From Bolinopsis microptera (lineage: Eukaryota; Ctenophora; Tentaculata; Lobata; Bolinopsidae): 64,000 bases of DNA. The translations under genes and the position numbers were made by a program. A model generated the notes under the pieces. That model saw nothing but the letters and a program-made list of their open reading frames with translations, was not told the origin of the DNA and did not search any database. Location of the stretch: contig NC_087079.1 of the NCBI RefSeq assembly GCF_026151205.1, forward strand, positions 13,826,445 to 13,890,444, given 5' to 3'. Below are positions 33,412-45,190 of the stretch, in pieces (position 1 is the stretch's first letter; every line of letters begins with the position of its first letter).

Positions 33412-36274
33412 CGTCCTCCACGTGATCCTTACTCACTCACCGCGTGATTAGTGGGATGATCAATGGGATTGAGACTGTTTTGGGCACTTAACAAAAAATT
33501 ATCGATGTAGGGTGATAACTTCAGGCCGGAAAATTCGGTCAAGGACTTCAAAAGGGCAGAAAAATAGCTAAAAGCAGATTATAAGAATTAATTTATTCAA
33601 GATTTTACCGGAGTACCATCTCTTTATAGCAGGGCCTGCAAAGCAAGCAATTAAACAAGTTCAAGTATTCGCAAAAGGTTGGAAAACTGTTATATTCGTC
33701 AGGTAAAAGTAGATCAGAATTTTTCGGCCATCACATGAATAGATGTTTGTCAGAATTCTAAGAAGCATGTCTAAATTATCATGGTGTATACAATTTTTTC
33801 TGAAACATACTATTTATTTTATGTATATCGAGGGTGAATTTATCATGCATAATTATTTGGATTGGAGTATTCATTTCTGTTCACGACAAACCAATCTTAA
33901 GATTAGTTAAAACTGAAAGACGCTGAGTTGATATTTGACTTGTAGCTAGTGAATCAATGTAATAATATTGCTGTTCAATTCCATATATAAAGAAAGTAAT
34001 TATGATATTGCGTTTCTTAAGAGTAAAACATTTTCAGACCCCTGACCCTTGATAGCAGCAGGCCATGTTCTTTGAGGAGTAGCTTATTGAATACAGAAAA
34101 GTAATTGACCACTACGCTCACAGTTTGATTTGACATGATCTGAATGAGTTAATGATATACGCATACATTATGCATATTATGCATACTATATGCATCAGTT
34201 TATGATAATATACACTTGTTTTCCAGTAGTTATGCGATAAAATAGTAATTTCAAACAAAATTGTTTTCTTTTGTGTACAGTGCAAAGTCTACTTACAAAA
34301 CGAACGATTATACGCAATTATAAACTTTAAACAAAATTATTTGCTACGCATCATGTATCGCAAGTGCAACTTAGTAATCTTATAAAACTGTTAGATATAG
34401 ATTTGTTTGCTGCAGTTTATCATCACTTCTTGCCATTACCATTTAGCATGACATACATTTAATAGCATGTCATATCTTTGTCGTTTAGTCACATCTGATG
34501 CTGCCGTGAACTTTTCTATCACATGTGCTTTACTCTGTCAACAGCAGTTTCACAGTTTGTTGATTTCTCAATTCTTTCTACCTCTGGTCTTTATTATACG
34601 TGAGCGTTTCATAACAAGGATTGAAGAGATCTGCAAGCCAATCACCAAGTTAAGGATATGACCTTATAACAACAATTAACATACACAGACTTGAAAGCAT
34701 TTAGACTTTAGAGGCCCCAATTATAGATTTATATGTAGTCGATTACCCATATAAGTATAACATAGTAATACTAGTCTAGTTGTACGATATTCTAGCCTGT
34801 GCTAGTATACACTGACTATGTTCTCCGTAATCAAGTTCGACACGTAATTTGCACTGTTTTTTATTTAAACACAAGTTTAACTCGCCACGTCCTGTCAACT
34901 TAAAGTTATATTCGATTGTGCACTCAGTTGTTCATGTCAGGCGGGGCTGATAATATTGGGTAATTTCCGATGGAACAGCAAGTTCACATAGACTTCCAGG
35001 CAGTTGTTTTCTCGATAGCCAGCGTCCTAGGCTCTTGTTGCTGTTACGTTTTGTTCACTAATTCCCACCTTACAGTGGACGTTCAGCGACGTTTTATCAA
35101 AGTTTTAGTCCTAATTGTGTAGTTTAGTTCATGCGGCTAATTCGAATAATTACTTGTTGCTACTAAGTACGGAATACTTATTATCTCCAAGACGGCTCGA
35201 CCTTTGATATCGTTCTTGACGTCAATTTCTTTGATGTCTTCTCTTTATACACATGTACTACAGTGTACACCTGTAGTTACCAGTATCTGTCTTAGTGCTG
35301 AATAGATAATACTGACTACAACTGTCAGATATAAGATAAGATATGACAAGAAATCGCGAAATTAAATTGTCAGAATTTGAAGAGCAGAGATTTATAACTA
35401 CATGCAGCTGTAATTTGATTTTTTCTCGAGATCTAATTTGCTTAATTATCTGGTTTGAATCAAATAATTCGATCTTCCACACCATATAAGGCTAAACGCC
35501 TCCTCCATTATTAAGGGATGAGGGATGAAACATATGGGAACATAACCACAGAGTGGCAGCCTATGGGTGACTTATGTCTTTATACGGTGTGGCCGACTAA
35601 TAATTGCCAAGTTTAATATTACGTGACACATTTCGACAGGTTGTTCGACTAAAACGAGAGAGGCTTCAAAACCATGATCACGTCTCGGCTTTTCTGTCAA
35701 GTCATAGCATATAAACATTTGGTAGTGTCACGATCCCTGTCATTACTATATTGTACATTTAGGAGGCGGGGTGGTTTATATTGTGGCATTTCGATCATGT
35801 CATCAATAGTTTTAGCATTAAAGACAGGGTGGATTTGGCAGTTGCGGGTAAGGCTTTGATTTTATAAAAGTATTCATAAGTAACATCACCCCGGGAGAAG
35901 CCTCACTGTGATAATTTTATTACAGGGATCATTTGACATTTTACTTATCTACCACGGCGAAATTTCCGTTTCTAGTTTCGCTGCTTCATGACCATTGATC
36001 ATCCCCATGACGTATTGTTTCTTTCTTCTCGTTTTAACATCACATCTGATAATGGCATTCCAAAGAAGCTGACATTTATCACAGTAGATTAAAATTGCTA
36101 TTGTTTGTTGTTTTTCTTGCTAATGTTAACACTTCTCTTACACGTATAATGCCATTCTGTAAGTGTACAAGTTCTGCTTTGACTGTGAACTTTAAATTGA
36201 AAATTTCCTCAAGTTAGCTAAATTGCGGCTCCACATTCAATAGCAATGCTCGTTGTATCATTACATTACTTTAC
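33412..36274. other. Intergenic sequence after twinfilin
   Basis: About 2.9 kb of AT-rich DNA. Short frames at 34467 and 35674 (+) and 35258 (-) show no recognisable domain. Nothing else is supported. Confidence 0.4.
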
Positions 36275-37957
36275 TTGCTTCGTTTTATCTTAACGACTCG
36301 TTTCACAATGCAGGATTCGGTTTCTCAAAATGACCTAAATGTAAACAGTGATTACGAGGAGGCTTTTACTCAACAGAGGAGCCCCGTTACTAGATCCTAC
36401 TCTACTCCAGCTAGACCTAGACCGCTACAATTCTCAAGGCCTCGGCATTACAACTACTTGGCTTCTGCTAAACCGGACTTATCTCCTACAGTAGAAGTAT
36501 CACCGCCAGAGAGGCCAAGTGCACCACCTTCAGCACCACCAGAAAGCCCTAATAATCTATCTTCAGACAGCACTGGTGCGCCAACACAGTCTGTAAGTCC
36601 TGGTGAGCCACCTCCTGATTCTATCCAAGAATCTCCTAAAGTAGCAGAGAATAGTCCCACTGGAACAGAAACCACATATTGCTCGGCAGACGCCACCACA
36701 CAGACACTAAACATGAAGTTAAGGGGACCTTACAAAGTTTCCCGTTCCAAGACTATTCCGTTTCTCCTGACCTCCGTGTTTCTCCTCCTGCTAGGTTTAG
36801 CACTGGTCACGGTCGGACTACTTATTGAGTTTCATTGGAAATATGAAATGGAGGTGTTTTACAAGCCTTGGTGGGCAGGAGGACTGGTCGTCGTGGCTGG
36901 AATATTTGTATCTATGTTTGGCTGTCTAAGGACACCTGCGGTTGCGGTTGTGGTGACAACAGTGTGCCTCCCCGCGTTAGCAGCCACCATTCTCCAGTTA
37001 ATCCTATCCGGACTGATGGCAGACGCTCTGTACCCAGATGCGGACAAGTTCTTCTGTTCCAGCAAACTGATAGATACCACCACTCTATACTGCAAATGTG
37101 ACGAGGATATCTCCTTCAATATCACAGTGAAAGGAGAGGTGTCGAGTTCTGCAACCAGTGCGTTCTGTGAGGATGAAATAGATTTTATATTCGAGATAAT
37201 GCTGGCGGTGGCTTGTGTCTGTGGGTTGCTGATTCTGCTGCTGTTCCCCTACATTATGTGGGTATACTGCACGGTCACCCGGCCTACTTATGCAGAGAAA
37301 CGGGCCAGTATGATGTTCAGTGGCACTATGACGAGATCTGGATCACTACTACACGCACAACGAGGCACGATTAGTCAGAGTCCTCTAGTCCTAGCCAACA
37401 CCATGAACAACAGATCATCAAGACCACCAAGCAGGGCCCAATCTGTTAACAGTGCTGGGTTTAGACCCATTGTCACTGTCCAGCGTGCTCAATCCATGGC
37501 GCTTTACCAGTCACCAGTGATAACCCATGGCGGAACTATGATGAGCAATGGAACAGGTACAATGAGGAGCAAGTCAGGGACACTGAAGAGCATCAAGGCA
37601 CCTCAGCCACCTAAAACGGAGACAGCGAGAGAGGAAACAGTCGGAGAACCCATCTACAATAACATCGAGCGCGATCCTATTAGAGCAGCAGAGCAACACA
37701 GATTCGAGATACCATCAGACATTCACGGAATAAAACCTACCAATAACAGGCAGTCCCTGTCGACTACTCCCTTATCGATTGCTAAACTACATAAATCAAC
37801 GAGACCATTTGAAGAAGACGATGATTCGTCGGATGATAACACAACAGATGTCGTGTACAACTTCAAATCGTCCCCCAAACAGTTGAACGGAACAACTCCA
37901 GGGAATATGCATATCTTGAACAGCAATATGCACATATCGGAGTATGCTAAGACTTGA
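36275..37957 (+). CDS. Four-pass membrane protein with long cytoplasmic tails
   Basis: An uninterrupted frame of 560 residues. The likely start is the second Met (36308, MQDSVSQNDLN), because the first ten residues look like leader read-through. The N-terminus is Pro/Ser-rich (SPPERPSAPPSAPPESP). Four hydrophobic segments follow: IPFLLTSVFLLLLGLAL (near 161-186), WWAGGLVVVAGIFVSMF, AVVVTTVCLPALAATIL and IMLAVACVCGLLILLLF. The loop between segments 3 and 4 has five Cys (CSS, CKC, CED) and a glycosylation site, so it is probably extracellular. The layout resembles sarcospan/CD20-type tetraspans, but no diagnostic motif lets me name it. The long C-terminal tail is rich in Ser, Arg and Asn with a PQPPK proline motif and an acidic EEDDDSSDD patch, suggesting cytoskeletal or signalling partners. 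Confidence 0.7.
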   Translation: MLRFILTTRFTMQDSVSQNDLNVNSDYEEAFTQQRSPVTRSYSTPARPRPLQFSRPRHYNYLASAKPDLSPTVEVSPPERPSAPPSAPPESPNNLSSDSTGAPTQSVSPGEPPPDSIQESPKVAENSPTGTETTYCSADATTQTLNMKLRGPYKVSRSKTIPFLLTSVFLLLLGLALVTVGLLIEFHWKYEMEVFYKPWWAGGLVVVAGIFVSMFGCLRTPAVAVVVTTVCLPALAATILQLILSGLMADALYPDADKFFCSSKLIDTTTLYCKCDEDISFNITVKGEVSSSATSAFCEDEIDFIFEIMLAVACVCGLLILLLFPYIMWVYCTVTRPTYAEKRASMMFSGTMTRSGSLLHAQRGTISQSPLVLANTMNNRSSRPPSRAQSVNSAGFRPIVTVQRAQSMALYQSPVITHGGTMMSNGTGTMRSKSGTLKSIKAPQPPKTETAREETVGEPIYNNIERDPIRAAEQHRFEIPSDIHGIKPTNNRQSLSTTPLSIAKLHKSTRPFEEDDDSSDDNTTDVVYNFKSSPKQLNGTTPGNMHILNSNMHISEYAKT

Positions 37958-39073
37958 GGACATTATGATCCAACTCGTTGGACTGCAAACTAAAATGTTA
38001 AGACGAGTATGATTTGAGAATTTAGATGAGAGAATGGACGGTACACTCATATTACCTGACGAAGCTAATTAGTACAGCAAGAGTTCATCTCGCTTAAGAA
38101 ACTTTGAGAACAGAGTGTTTGCTATCGTTCAAATGAGTTGTCCACTTTAAATTATAAGTCTCCTGACAGTTTGAGTGGTTGGGTCAGAAAATGTAAATAC
38201 TAGATTATACGAAGAACAAATCTTAAATTTATCATGAAATGGTTTAATTTGTGAATGACTAGCAGTCAGCTTTATCATAAGTTAATTAATTAGTATTATC
38301 AACGAATCGCCAAGGTCTGCAATATGTACGTTCGTGTATGCTTGAACTCTGAAACAGATTTGCTTTGATGAAAACATATACCCCGCGCCGTACGAATCAC
38401 ACGATCCCAGGCTGCGTCCGCTCCACCTTTGCCGCTAAATTGAAGGCTCAACAAATGGACAATGGCTCCACCAGCAGAATAAAGTGAAACAAAATATTTT
38501 ATATATTTGGTCAATCATAAAACTTATTATAGAGACACAAAGCGACAAATAGTTATACTATAGAGACCCTTGGTTCAGCATTTCAAATTGAATAACATCA
38601 AAAAATAAGTTAAGTAAGCCGATAATTGTCTAATTCTACTAAATCAAGGTCCCCGTAAGGGTTTCAAATATTCACAAAAAAGTCGTCAATTGGAACGCGC
38701 TAGGGGGTTATAAAAACGAAGCCAGGACATTTCAATTCATCGCAGAGATAAAGTGTGTACCGAATTTTATGTTTCAACTTCCACATAATAATGTTTAATA
38801 AGTTAAGTTTATTCAACTTCGAAAGGGTCAGCACTATAAAAGAACAGTCTGTATTTCGGCTGACATAAAATTTCAAGAGCGCCTCCGGGCGAATCAAATA
38901 ATCGTTAGGATCTTCGAATAAGTCTTTATAGTCGTCTCTTATCAAACAATCGATATAACTTATTCACCGTCAATGTGAAACATCATATAGTTTTAACAAA
39001 GTTTGTAATGATAAAATAAAATATGTTAAATTCGGGAGTGCAGGTTGTGATAACAAGTCTGTCAGACTGCTGC
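37958..39073. other. Intergenic sequence between convergent genes
   Basis: This holds the 3' ends of the tetraspan gene (+) and the KH protein gene (-). A minus-strand frame near 38700-38945 (RDDYKDLFEDPNDYLIRP) is not recognised and has no ATG start. Confidence 0.4.
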
Positions 39074-41095
39074 CTAATAACTCGGGTACGAAACATAGTT
39101 TTCCTGTCCTTGGCCTTCCGTTTTGTTGTTATCAGCCGCCGTTTCCGTGTTGGGATCGTAGTTGTAGGATTGGTTCTCAGCTTGTTGATTATCATATCCT
39201 CCGCTGTTTTGCTGGTTATAATATCCGCTGTTACCACCGTCACCACTGCCATATCCACCGCCACCACCGCCCCCACGGTTGTTGTAGAATCCGCTGCGTC
39301 CACCGCGCCCGCCGCGACCTCTCCCACGTCCACCGCCGTAATCATTCGCTGTCTCCAGCCAACTACCAGTATCTCCATAGGAACCCTTCTGCCATACCTG
39401 GGGATCGTAGAAAGTAACGTGCTGTTTTCCCTTCGTCTCAGTAATGCTGGCACATACCCTAACCACAGCCTCAACACAGCCCTGCAGATCTGTGTTTATT
39501 ACTTTCACTACATGCTCCTCTGAGTTTGGCAGCGGGTCGTTGTGAACGCCGATAAAACTGCTGTTAGTTTCTTCTTTGATTTGTTTTATCGTGGCTCCTT
39601 TTTGTCCGATAACTGCGCTGCAGGAATGTTGGGGGACCAGCAACCTGATGTCGAGTTTACCTGCGATGGAATGTTGTTGAAATAGGATAGACAAAAGTAT
39701 AAATCTTAAACAAACCGTCATGAAAAATAAGGAACCGACAGTTCCAAGTCATTCTCAATACTAAATCATTGAATATATCAACTTTATTTTATGATCTTCA
39801 AGACATTTAGCAACCGATTACCTCCTTCGAAAAGCTGCATTTTAGGAACAAGTTCATTCAAAATCTTGGCCAGGGATTCCAGCGGACACTGCACGCTCAT
39901 AACTCTGTCGGACGCATTGTGGGGTATCTCAGAATTGTTGGTTCCCTGAGCATAGATGGATATCTTTGATTCAGGAACAATAGATTTTATACTCTTGATT
40001 GTTTCACCGCCCTTGCCAATGATCACACGAACAGTTCTGGTAGGCACCAGAAATCTGTAGACATCATCAATAATCCTCCTCTTCTTCGACATATATCCGT
40101 AATCGACACCTTCTTCCCCACCGTAGTTAAAATCACCCTGACCACCTCCAGGCTGACCTTGGCCTTGCGTGTAGTAGGTCTGCTGGTTGTAACCGCCTTG
40201 ATTCTGGCTGTTGTAGTTATTGCCACCTTGGTTGTAATAGTTTTGTTTGTTATTGCCGCCCCGGCCCCGGCCTCTGCCTCCTCCTCGACCTCTGTAGTTG
40301 TTGTTGCCCTGGTTGTTGTAGCCGCCTCCCTGGTTGTAGCCACCTCCCTGGGACTGCTGTTCGTCCGGCTGAGCATCTGGAGCCTCCTGGTGATAGCTGT
40401 TGCCCCTAGTGCTAGCTTTGGGAGCATATTGATTACCAGTGTTAGCATTTGGATCGTATGGAGTTGCAGCGCTGCTCGCATTGGGATCGTAGGTGTACCC
40501 GCTGTCAGCTTGGCCACCGCTGTCAGCTTGGCCACCGGCGTCGTAACTGTAACCAGAGCTTTCCTGGTAGTTTCCACCGGCTCCGGCATCGTAGTTTCCT
40601 CCTTGTTCTCCCCCATAACTGCTGTACTCATCTGAAAATAATTATATTTTATTGCAAGAACTTTAATTTTAATGATTTGACATGTTGACTATCTCTGATT
40701 GACTAGTGAAATGCGGAGTTTTAGGGAAGCATTACTTGAAAATATTTCGAACTAACACATTCGTACTCCTTCACTCTAAATATTTGTTATATAGTAGTGA
40801 CGTGTTGAAAGTAATACAACTGTTGAAAGTACAAAACTTTACTGCTTTGTGACTTTGGAATCACGTTAAAAAATGTATCACGGACAATGTAAAACTTAAC
40901 AAGTTCAGAAAACAACTTAATGATAAAGTTATTGAAATAATTTGCAGATCGTTATCAATAGATAAGATCGTTATCAGTAGATAAGATCGTTATCAGTAGA
41001 ATCGTAATCAGTAGAATCGTTACTAGTAGATAAAACTAACCTGGGGGTGGGGGACGCTTTAGTCCGGCGTCTGAGCTGTAATCTTGATCACCCAT
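39074..41095 (-). CDS. hnRNP K-like RNA-binding protein with two KH domains
   Basis: Exons are 41041-41095, 39822-40631 and 39074-39660. Borders are GT-AG and phases agree, giving 483 residues. The N-terminal third is rich in Gly, Tyr, Gln and Asn, with an RGRGGGRGRGRGG box. KH1 (about residues 210-275) has VRVIIGKGGETIKSIKS (the GxxG loop is GKGG). KH2 (about 289-355) has SAVIGQKGATIKQIKEETNS. The C-terminus is again RGG and Gly/Tyr-rich (GRGRGRGGRGGRSG). KH pairs of this type bind C-rich single-stranded RNA or DNA in the nucleus, and the low-complexity tails suggest condensate formation. Spacing and sequence fit hnRNP K, but that family normally has a third KH domain at the C-terminus, which is absent here. 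Confidence 0.85.
40945..41035. repeat. Tandem repeat in the first hnRNP K-like intron
   Basis: Units of ATCGTTATCAGTAGATAAG and a shorter ATCGTAATCAGTAGA form repeat four to five times next to the splice donor at 41040. Confidence 0.8.
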
Positions 41096-41721
41096 GCTGC
41101 ACTCCTATTTAGTGTATAGGGTTAAATCTCCCAAATTATTAGAAAACTCATACCAGATAAGTTTTGAGAGAATGATATTCATACAGAAATGATATCTGAA
41201 TGCAATCTGCAAACAACATACAGAAAAATAACATTAATTGCACGGGGAATTAGTCTGACTACATAGTACCAGGGCCACATTAACTGACATATATAAACAA
41301 TTTTAGCCATGGATCAGCTGGAATAAGCTGTCTTGTTTGCATCTATGTTATTTGTTCGATATATTTAACAGTAATCCATGCATAATAAAACAGGTGTTAA
41401 AATAACATTTACAGGTTAAATGACAATTAACAAAACAGAAGCAAAAAATAGGGGTGACATTGTCCATTCGTCCGTTTGGTTTTGATGTGACAGCAGAAAA
41501 AGACGTTTCTTGGACAGAACCGGCAAATTAAACGACAAATGAGCTTTAAATAAAACAATCGTGAAAAAGAAAATATCTTTACATTAAGCAATTTTAAAGA
41601 CCTACTTAAGGACAAGATACAGATGAATGACCTCGTAGATAAATGGCAATTTAAGTCACACAATACAGACACGAAGAACATTGTCATCCCAACATGAATA
41701 ATTTCGATAAAGATTCTATCG
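41096..41721. other. Intergenic region upstream of the KH protein gene
   Basis: About 600 bp between the start of the hnRNP K-like gene and the end of DDX59. It must hold the promoter or trans-splice site of the KH gene. No motif stands out. Confidence 0.4.
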
Positions 41722-43472
41722 TTACTTCAACTTTACTTTCTCCCTATTTTCATTGATTGCTTTAGATTGTTTCTGATAAGCAAGATGAGGAGAATTTACA
41801 AGTTGAGTTGGTAACGTAACCATGGAAGAAACTGAAAGCTCATAGAGCTGCAAAAACATAGACTTATTAGTATTATTTATAAAAATAAAAGCAGTCCCAA
41901 TCTTGTTCTCACTCAGTGCCCTCCCAATCTGATGTACATACTGATCTGTATTTGGGGGCAAATCAAAGAGTATAACATGGCTAACAGACGGCATGTTAAT
42001 TCCTCTGCCGAGGATATTTGTGCTGACCAACACAGGATACCTCCCTTCTTCCAACTCTGATATTATCTTAGTCCTCGCTTCTTGTGTCTTGTCACCATGA
42101 ATAACAGCACACAGTATATCCTTGTTTATTAGATAGTCAGCTAGCAGAAGTGCACCAAGTTTGGACTCAACAAACACCAATACAGGAGGTTTGTTAAATC
42201 TCTTGTCTTGTAAAATTGATATGAGCTTTTTCTTTTTGCAATCATTTTCAACCCATAAAATCATCTGTTTTACTTTCTCAGTAGGATTGCTAGGTTTACC
42301 CACATTAATTTGAACTGGGTGATATAGAAGTTGCTTAGCATATCTTCTACTTTCCTCAGATATTGTAGCACTGAACATTAGGGTCTGATGACGGGACGGA
42401 AGGAGCCTCATTACAGATTTAACTTGTTCGTGAAAGGAAGCATCCAGCAAAACATCAAACTCATCTAAAACCACCGTGAAGCACTGAGATAAATCTGGGG
42501 ATAGTTCTAGTAGTCTTCCTGGAGTGCAAATGATAATCTGAATATTTGACTCTAATCGGTAGTTCTGTTGTGCAGTTGACAGACCACCCACAACTAGACC
42601 AGTTCTCATATTACGTATACCCTTACACAACTCTTTTGTCATTTTCTCAACCTGAATTGCCATATCCCTTGTAGGTAGAATGACCAAACCAAAAACATGA
42701 TCAGTTGATATTTTATCAACCCAGAACTGTATTCGATGGATCATGGGTATCAGATATGCACCAGTTTTACCTGTTCCTGTACCTGAACACACCAACACAT
42801 CACTACCATCAAGAACTATTGGAATGACTTGAGATTGAACAGCAGTTGGAATCTTATATCCACTATTATTCATATTTTGAAAGAGTGTTTCAATGAGATA
42901 AACTTGTTTAAAGTCAAGAATTGCCGGAGTAGCGTCACCATCCAGGACATGAACTTCAAGAGTTTTCCTAATTTCCTGATGCTGAACTATTGACAGTAGT
43001 GTGATTTCAGAGTCTAGTTTAAGTTGAGGAGACTGCAAGACCTTATCTGGAGTCAGTACAATGTCTTTACATTCAATGCTACAAACTTTACCAACATCCA
43101 AAACAATTTCAATCCCAAATCTTGAACAAATGATACATTTAGCTTCACTAGGCAATGCTGGTCGTTGTTCAGCTGAGTAAGTAGTGACTTTATCAATCTT
43201 AACAATTCTTGTAGTCTTGCTAATAAGATCTGCTTGTAGAGCCGACTGCTGACACTTTCCTTGATTGGTTTCTTTACATTCTGTACTGCATATGTCGACA
43301 TTGTACATGTCACAGATGTAAGCACCATACCTCCACAGACAACACACACTGGTTCTCCTGAAAGTGCTTTGCGCTGATTGCAACTGAGCTCAACTACTGG
43401 AGAGTCAGAGTCACTGGAGGAATCAGAGTTGTTTCTCCTCCGTTTGGAAGAATGATATTCAGTATCTTCCAT
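41722..43472 (-). CDS. DDX59: DDX59-like DEAD-box RNA helicase with HIT zinc finger (one frameshift)
   Basis: A single-exon gene. The frame from the ATG at 43472 breaks near 43330-43334, and one added base restores a 583-residue protein. The N-terminus is Ser/Asp-rich with a basic patch. A HIT-type zinc finger (CVVCG...ICDMYNVDICSTECKE) spans the break. A second, weaker copy follows (KCIICSRFG...VCSIECKD). The helicase core has a Q-motif-like PTAVQSQVIP, motif I SGTGTGKTGAY, Ia PTRDMAIQ, Ib GGLS and TPGRLLEL, motif II LDEFDVLLD, motif III SATI and motif VI HQIGRALSENKIG. Motif II (DEFD instead of DEAD) and motif VI (no second Arg) are unusual. DDX59 is an RNA helicase needed for normal development in vertebrates. 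An acceptor-like TTTTGTTATATAG abuts the ATG. Confidence 0.88.
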
Positions 43473-44240
43473 CTATATAACAAAAGCCAGTATCAGTCAA
43501 TGAATTAACTTTTTTTCAATCATAGCACCTACTAAAAAAACATTCTGTATTTAAAACCAGACTCTGGGATTAGTCGACAATCTGCGTTGTAAGTTTGAAT
43601 GTTACAATTTGCATGTCCCAAAAGGTTTCAAAATTGTCAGAAATTAAATTAGTCGTTGATTGCCTTGGTCTTACCTACGGCCAATGAACGAGGTTCTGTG
43701 GTTAAAAGAAACAAAATACAGTGATTTATCGGAGAGTTTGGGTAAAAAAAAAGCTGTAGTAATTTGGGTTTGAGGTAAATCAGGGTTCTTAAAATTCACA
43801 TTGTATATGTGAAACTCAATTTGGGGGAAGGAAATGGCTGCGGCTGTTTGCGGTAAATCAAGAAGTTGTAAAACGAGGTTTTATTATACCTGGTGTGCTA
43901 AGATGTAATTAATAATTATTAGACAATTTCTGTGATTTTAATGTGACTACATCTTCACAGTTCATAATGAAGCAATGGAAATAAACTCTGAACTTTGCAA
44001 AAGCAAATTAGACAAAATATAACTTGCTGGGTTATGAAGGATGCCTCAAATTGAATCAGATCTCTAAATCAGAGTATTAAGATAAGTATAGAGAAATGGC
44101 CAACTTAGATAGGTAACAATAAAAAACGCCAAACAAAAGGCAGGAATAAATTGTCAAATAATAGAAGAAAAGTAGGAGGAACTGCTGAAAAGTAGGAAAA
44201 GTATGAAGGTCTGCTCTGGACAGCTTGAGTAAGATAACAC
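43473..44240. other. Intergenic sequence upstream of DDX59
   Basis: AT-rich sequence with no recognisable gene. The region directly upstream of the ATG ends in a pyrimidine-rich run and TATAG. Confidence 0.4.
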
Positions 44241-45190
44241 CAGACCAGGGGGCACCATCTTAGGGGGGGGGGGGGCGCAAAATCGTCGTTTGAAGCAGTG
44301 TTGAATATTGGAGCAATTATATAATGTATATCTCCATCATAATATAGGCTAGTGTAAACATATATAATCAATAATACAAACAAATAGTATTATATTATTG
44401 GTAACTCGCTAGATTATAAATGTTATTTAAACACATATGTTTACGTCAATTATTACTAAAATTAATATTCTTTTTGCTTTAATATAATTACATGTCACAT
44501 AATTGATTAGTTGAATGAAACGTGTGCTACAAATGCTACGCCTCACGCAGAACTGCGTACCGCTTAGTACTTCATGCTTGAGCGGTACTGCTGTTCAAAG
44601 ATGCGCGCACTCAATTTAATCACAAATAACGAGCGCGCGGTTTTTGGAATTTCTCCATTAATATTATTCGATCTATTAATTAGATCGCAGTGCTCACGGC
44701 CTGTACTGCGTGAACGACAGAAATATGTTTTAAATTATTTTGCTTCTGAAATTTTGGCTCTAGTAATTAAGAAATGCGACATGTAATTGTAAGATAACAA
44801 TTAAATAGATCCTGTGCGCGGCGCCTACAGCTGACCTACGAATTTCTGAACAATTGAAAATTGTGGCTGTGTGCGCGGCGTACTGTATATGTGTTTGAAA
44901 TTGAAATTTGAATTTATTTATGAATATAACATTATGTATTGATTGTTTTGTGGTAAATAAAAATTTTTCTTTCCAAAAGAATGTGGGGCAATTTTGAAAA
45001 ACTTAACTGAGAACTGTGCATTCTGCTTTAGAAACACACTTTTTTAGAGATTTTACCGGCATATCCTCTAAAATCACCTTGAATTTGTTCAATTTTAGGG
45101 AGGGGCGCCAAAAGGGGAGGGGGCAACAGGAGGGCGCATTTTCGGCGGAGGGGGGGGGGGGGGGCGCCAACATGAACAGGCATCTCAAAT
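44241..45190. repeat. G-rich dispersed repeat pair and palindromes
   Basis: Two blocks with long G runs followed by GCGC (near 44263-44277 and 45150-45170), plus GGCGCCAAAAGGGGAGGGGG at about 45106, resemble one another and may be related repeat copies. Between them lie palindromes (ACGCAGAACTGCGT near 44536; GTACCGCT/AGCGGTAC near 44557-44588). No protein is recognised. Confidence 0.4.

Noticed and set aside
39023-40635. Plus-strand ORFs of 158-166 codons
   Set aside because: They are antisense to the Gly/Tyr-rich arms of the hnRNP K-like gene, whose codon bias keeps the other strand open.
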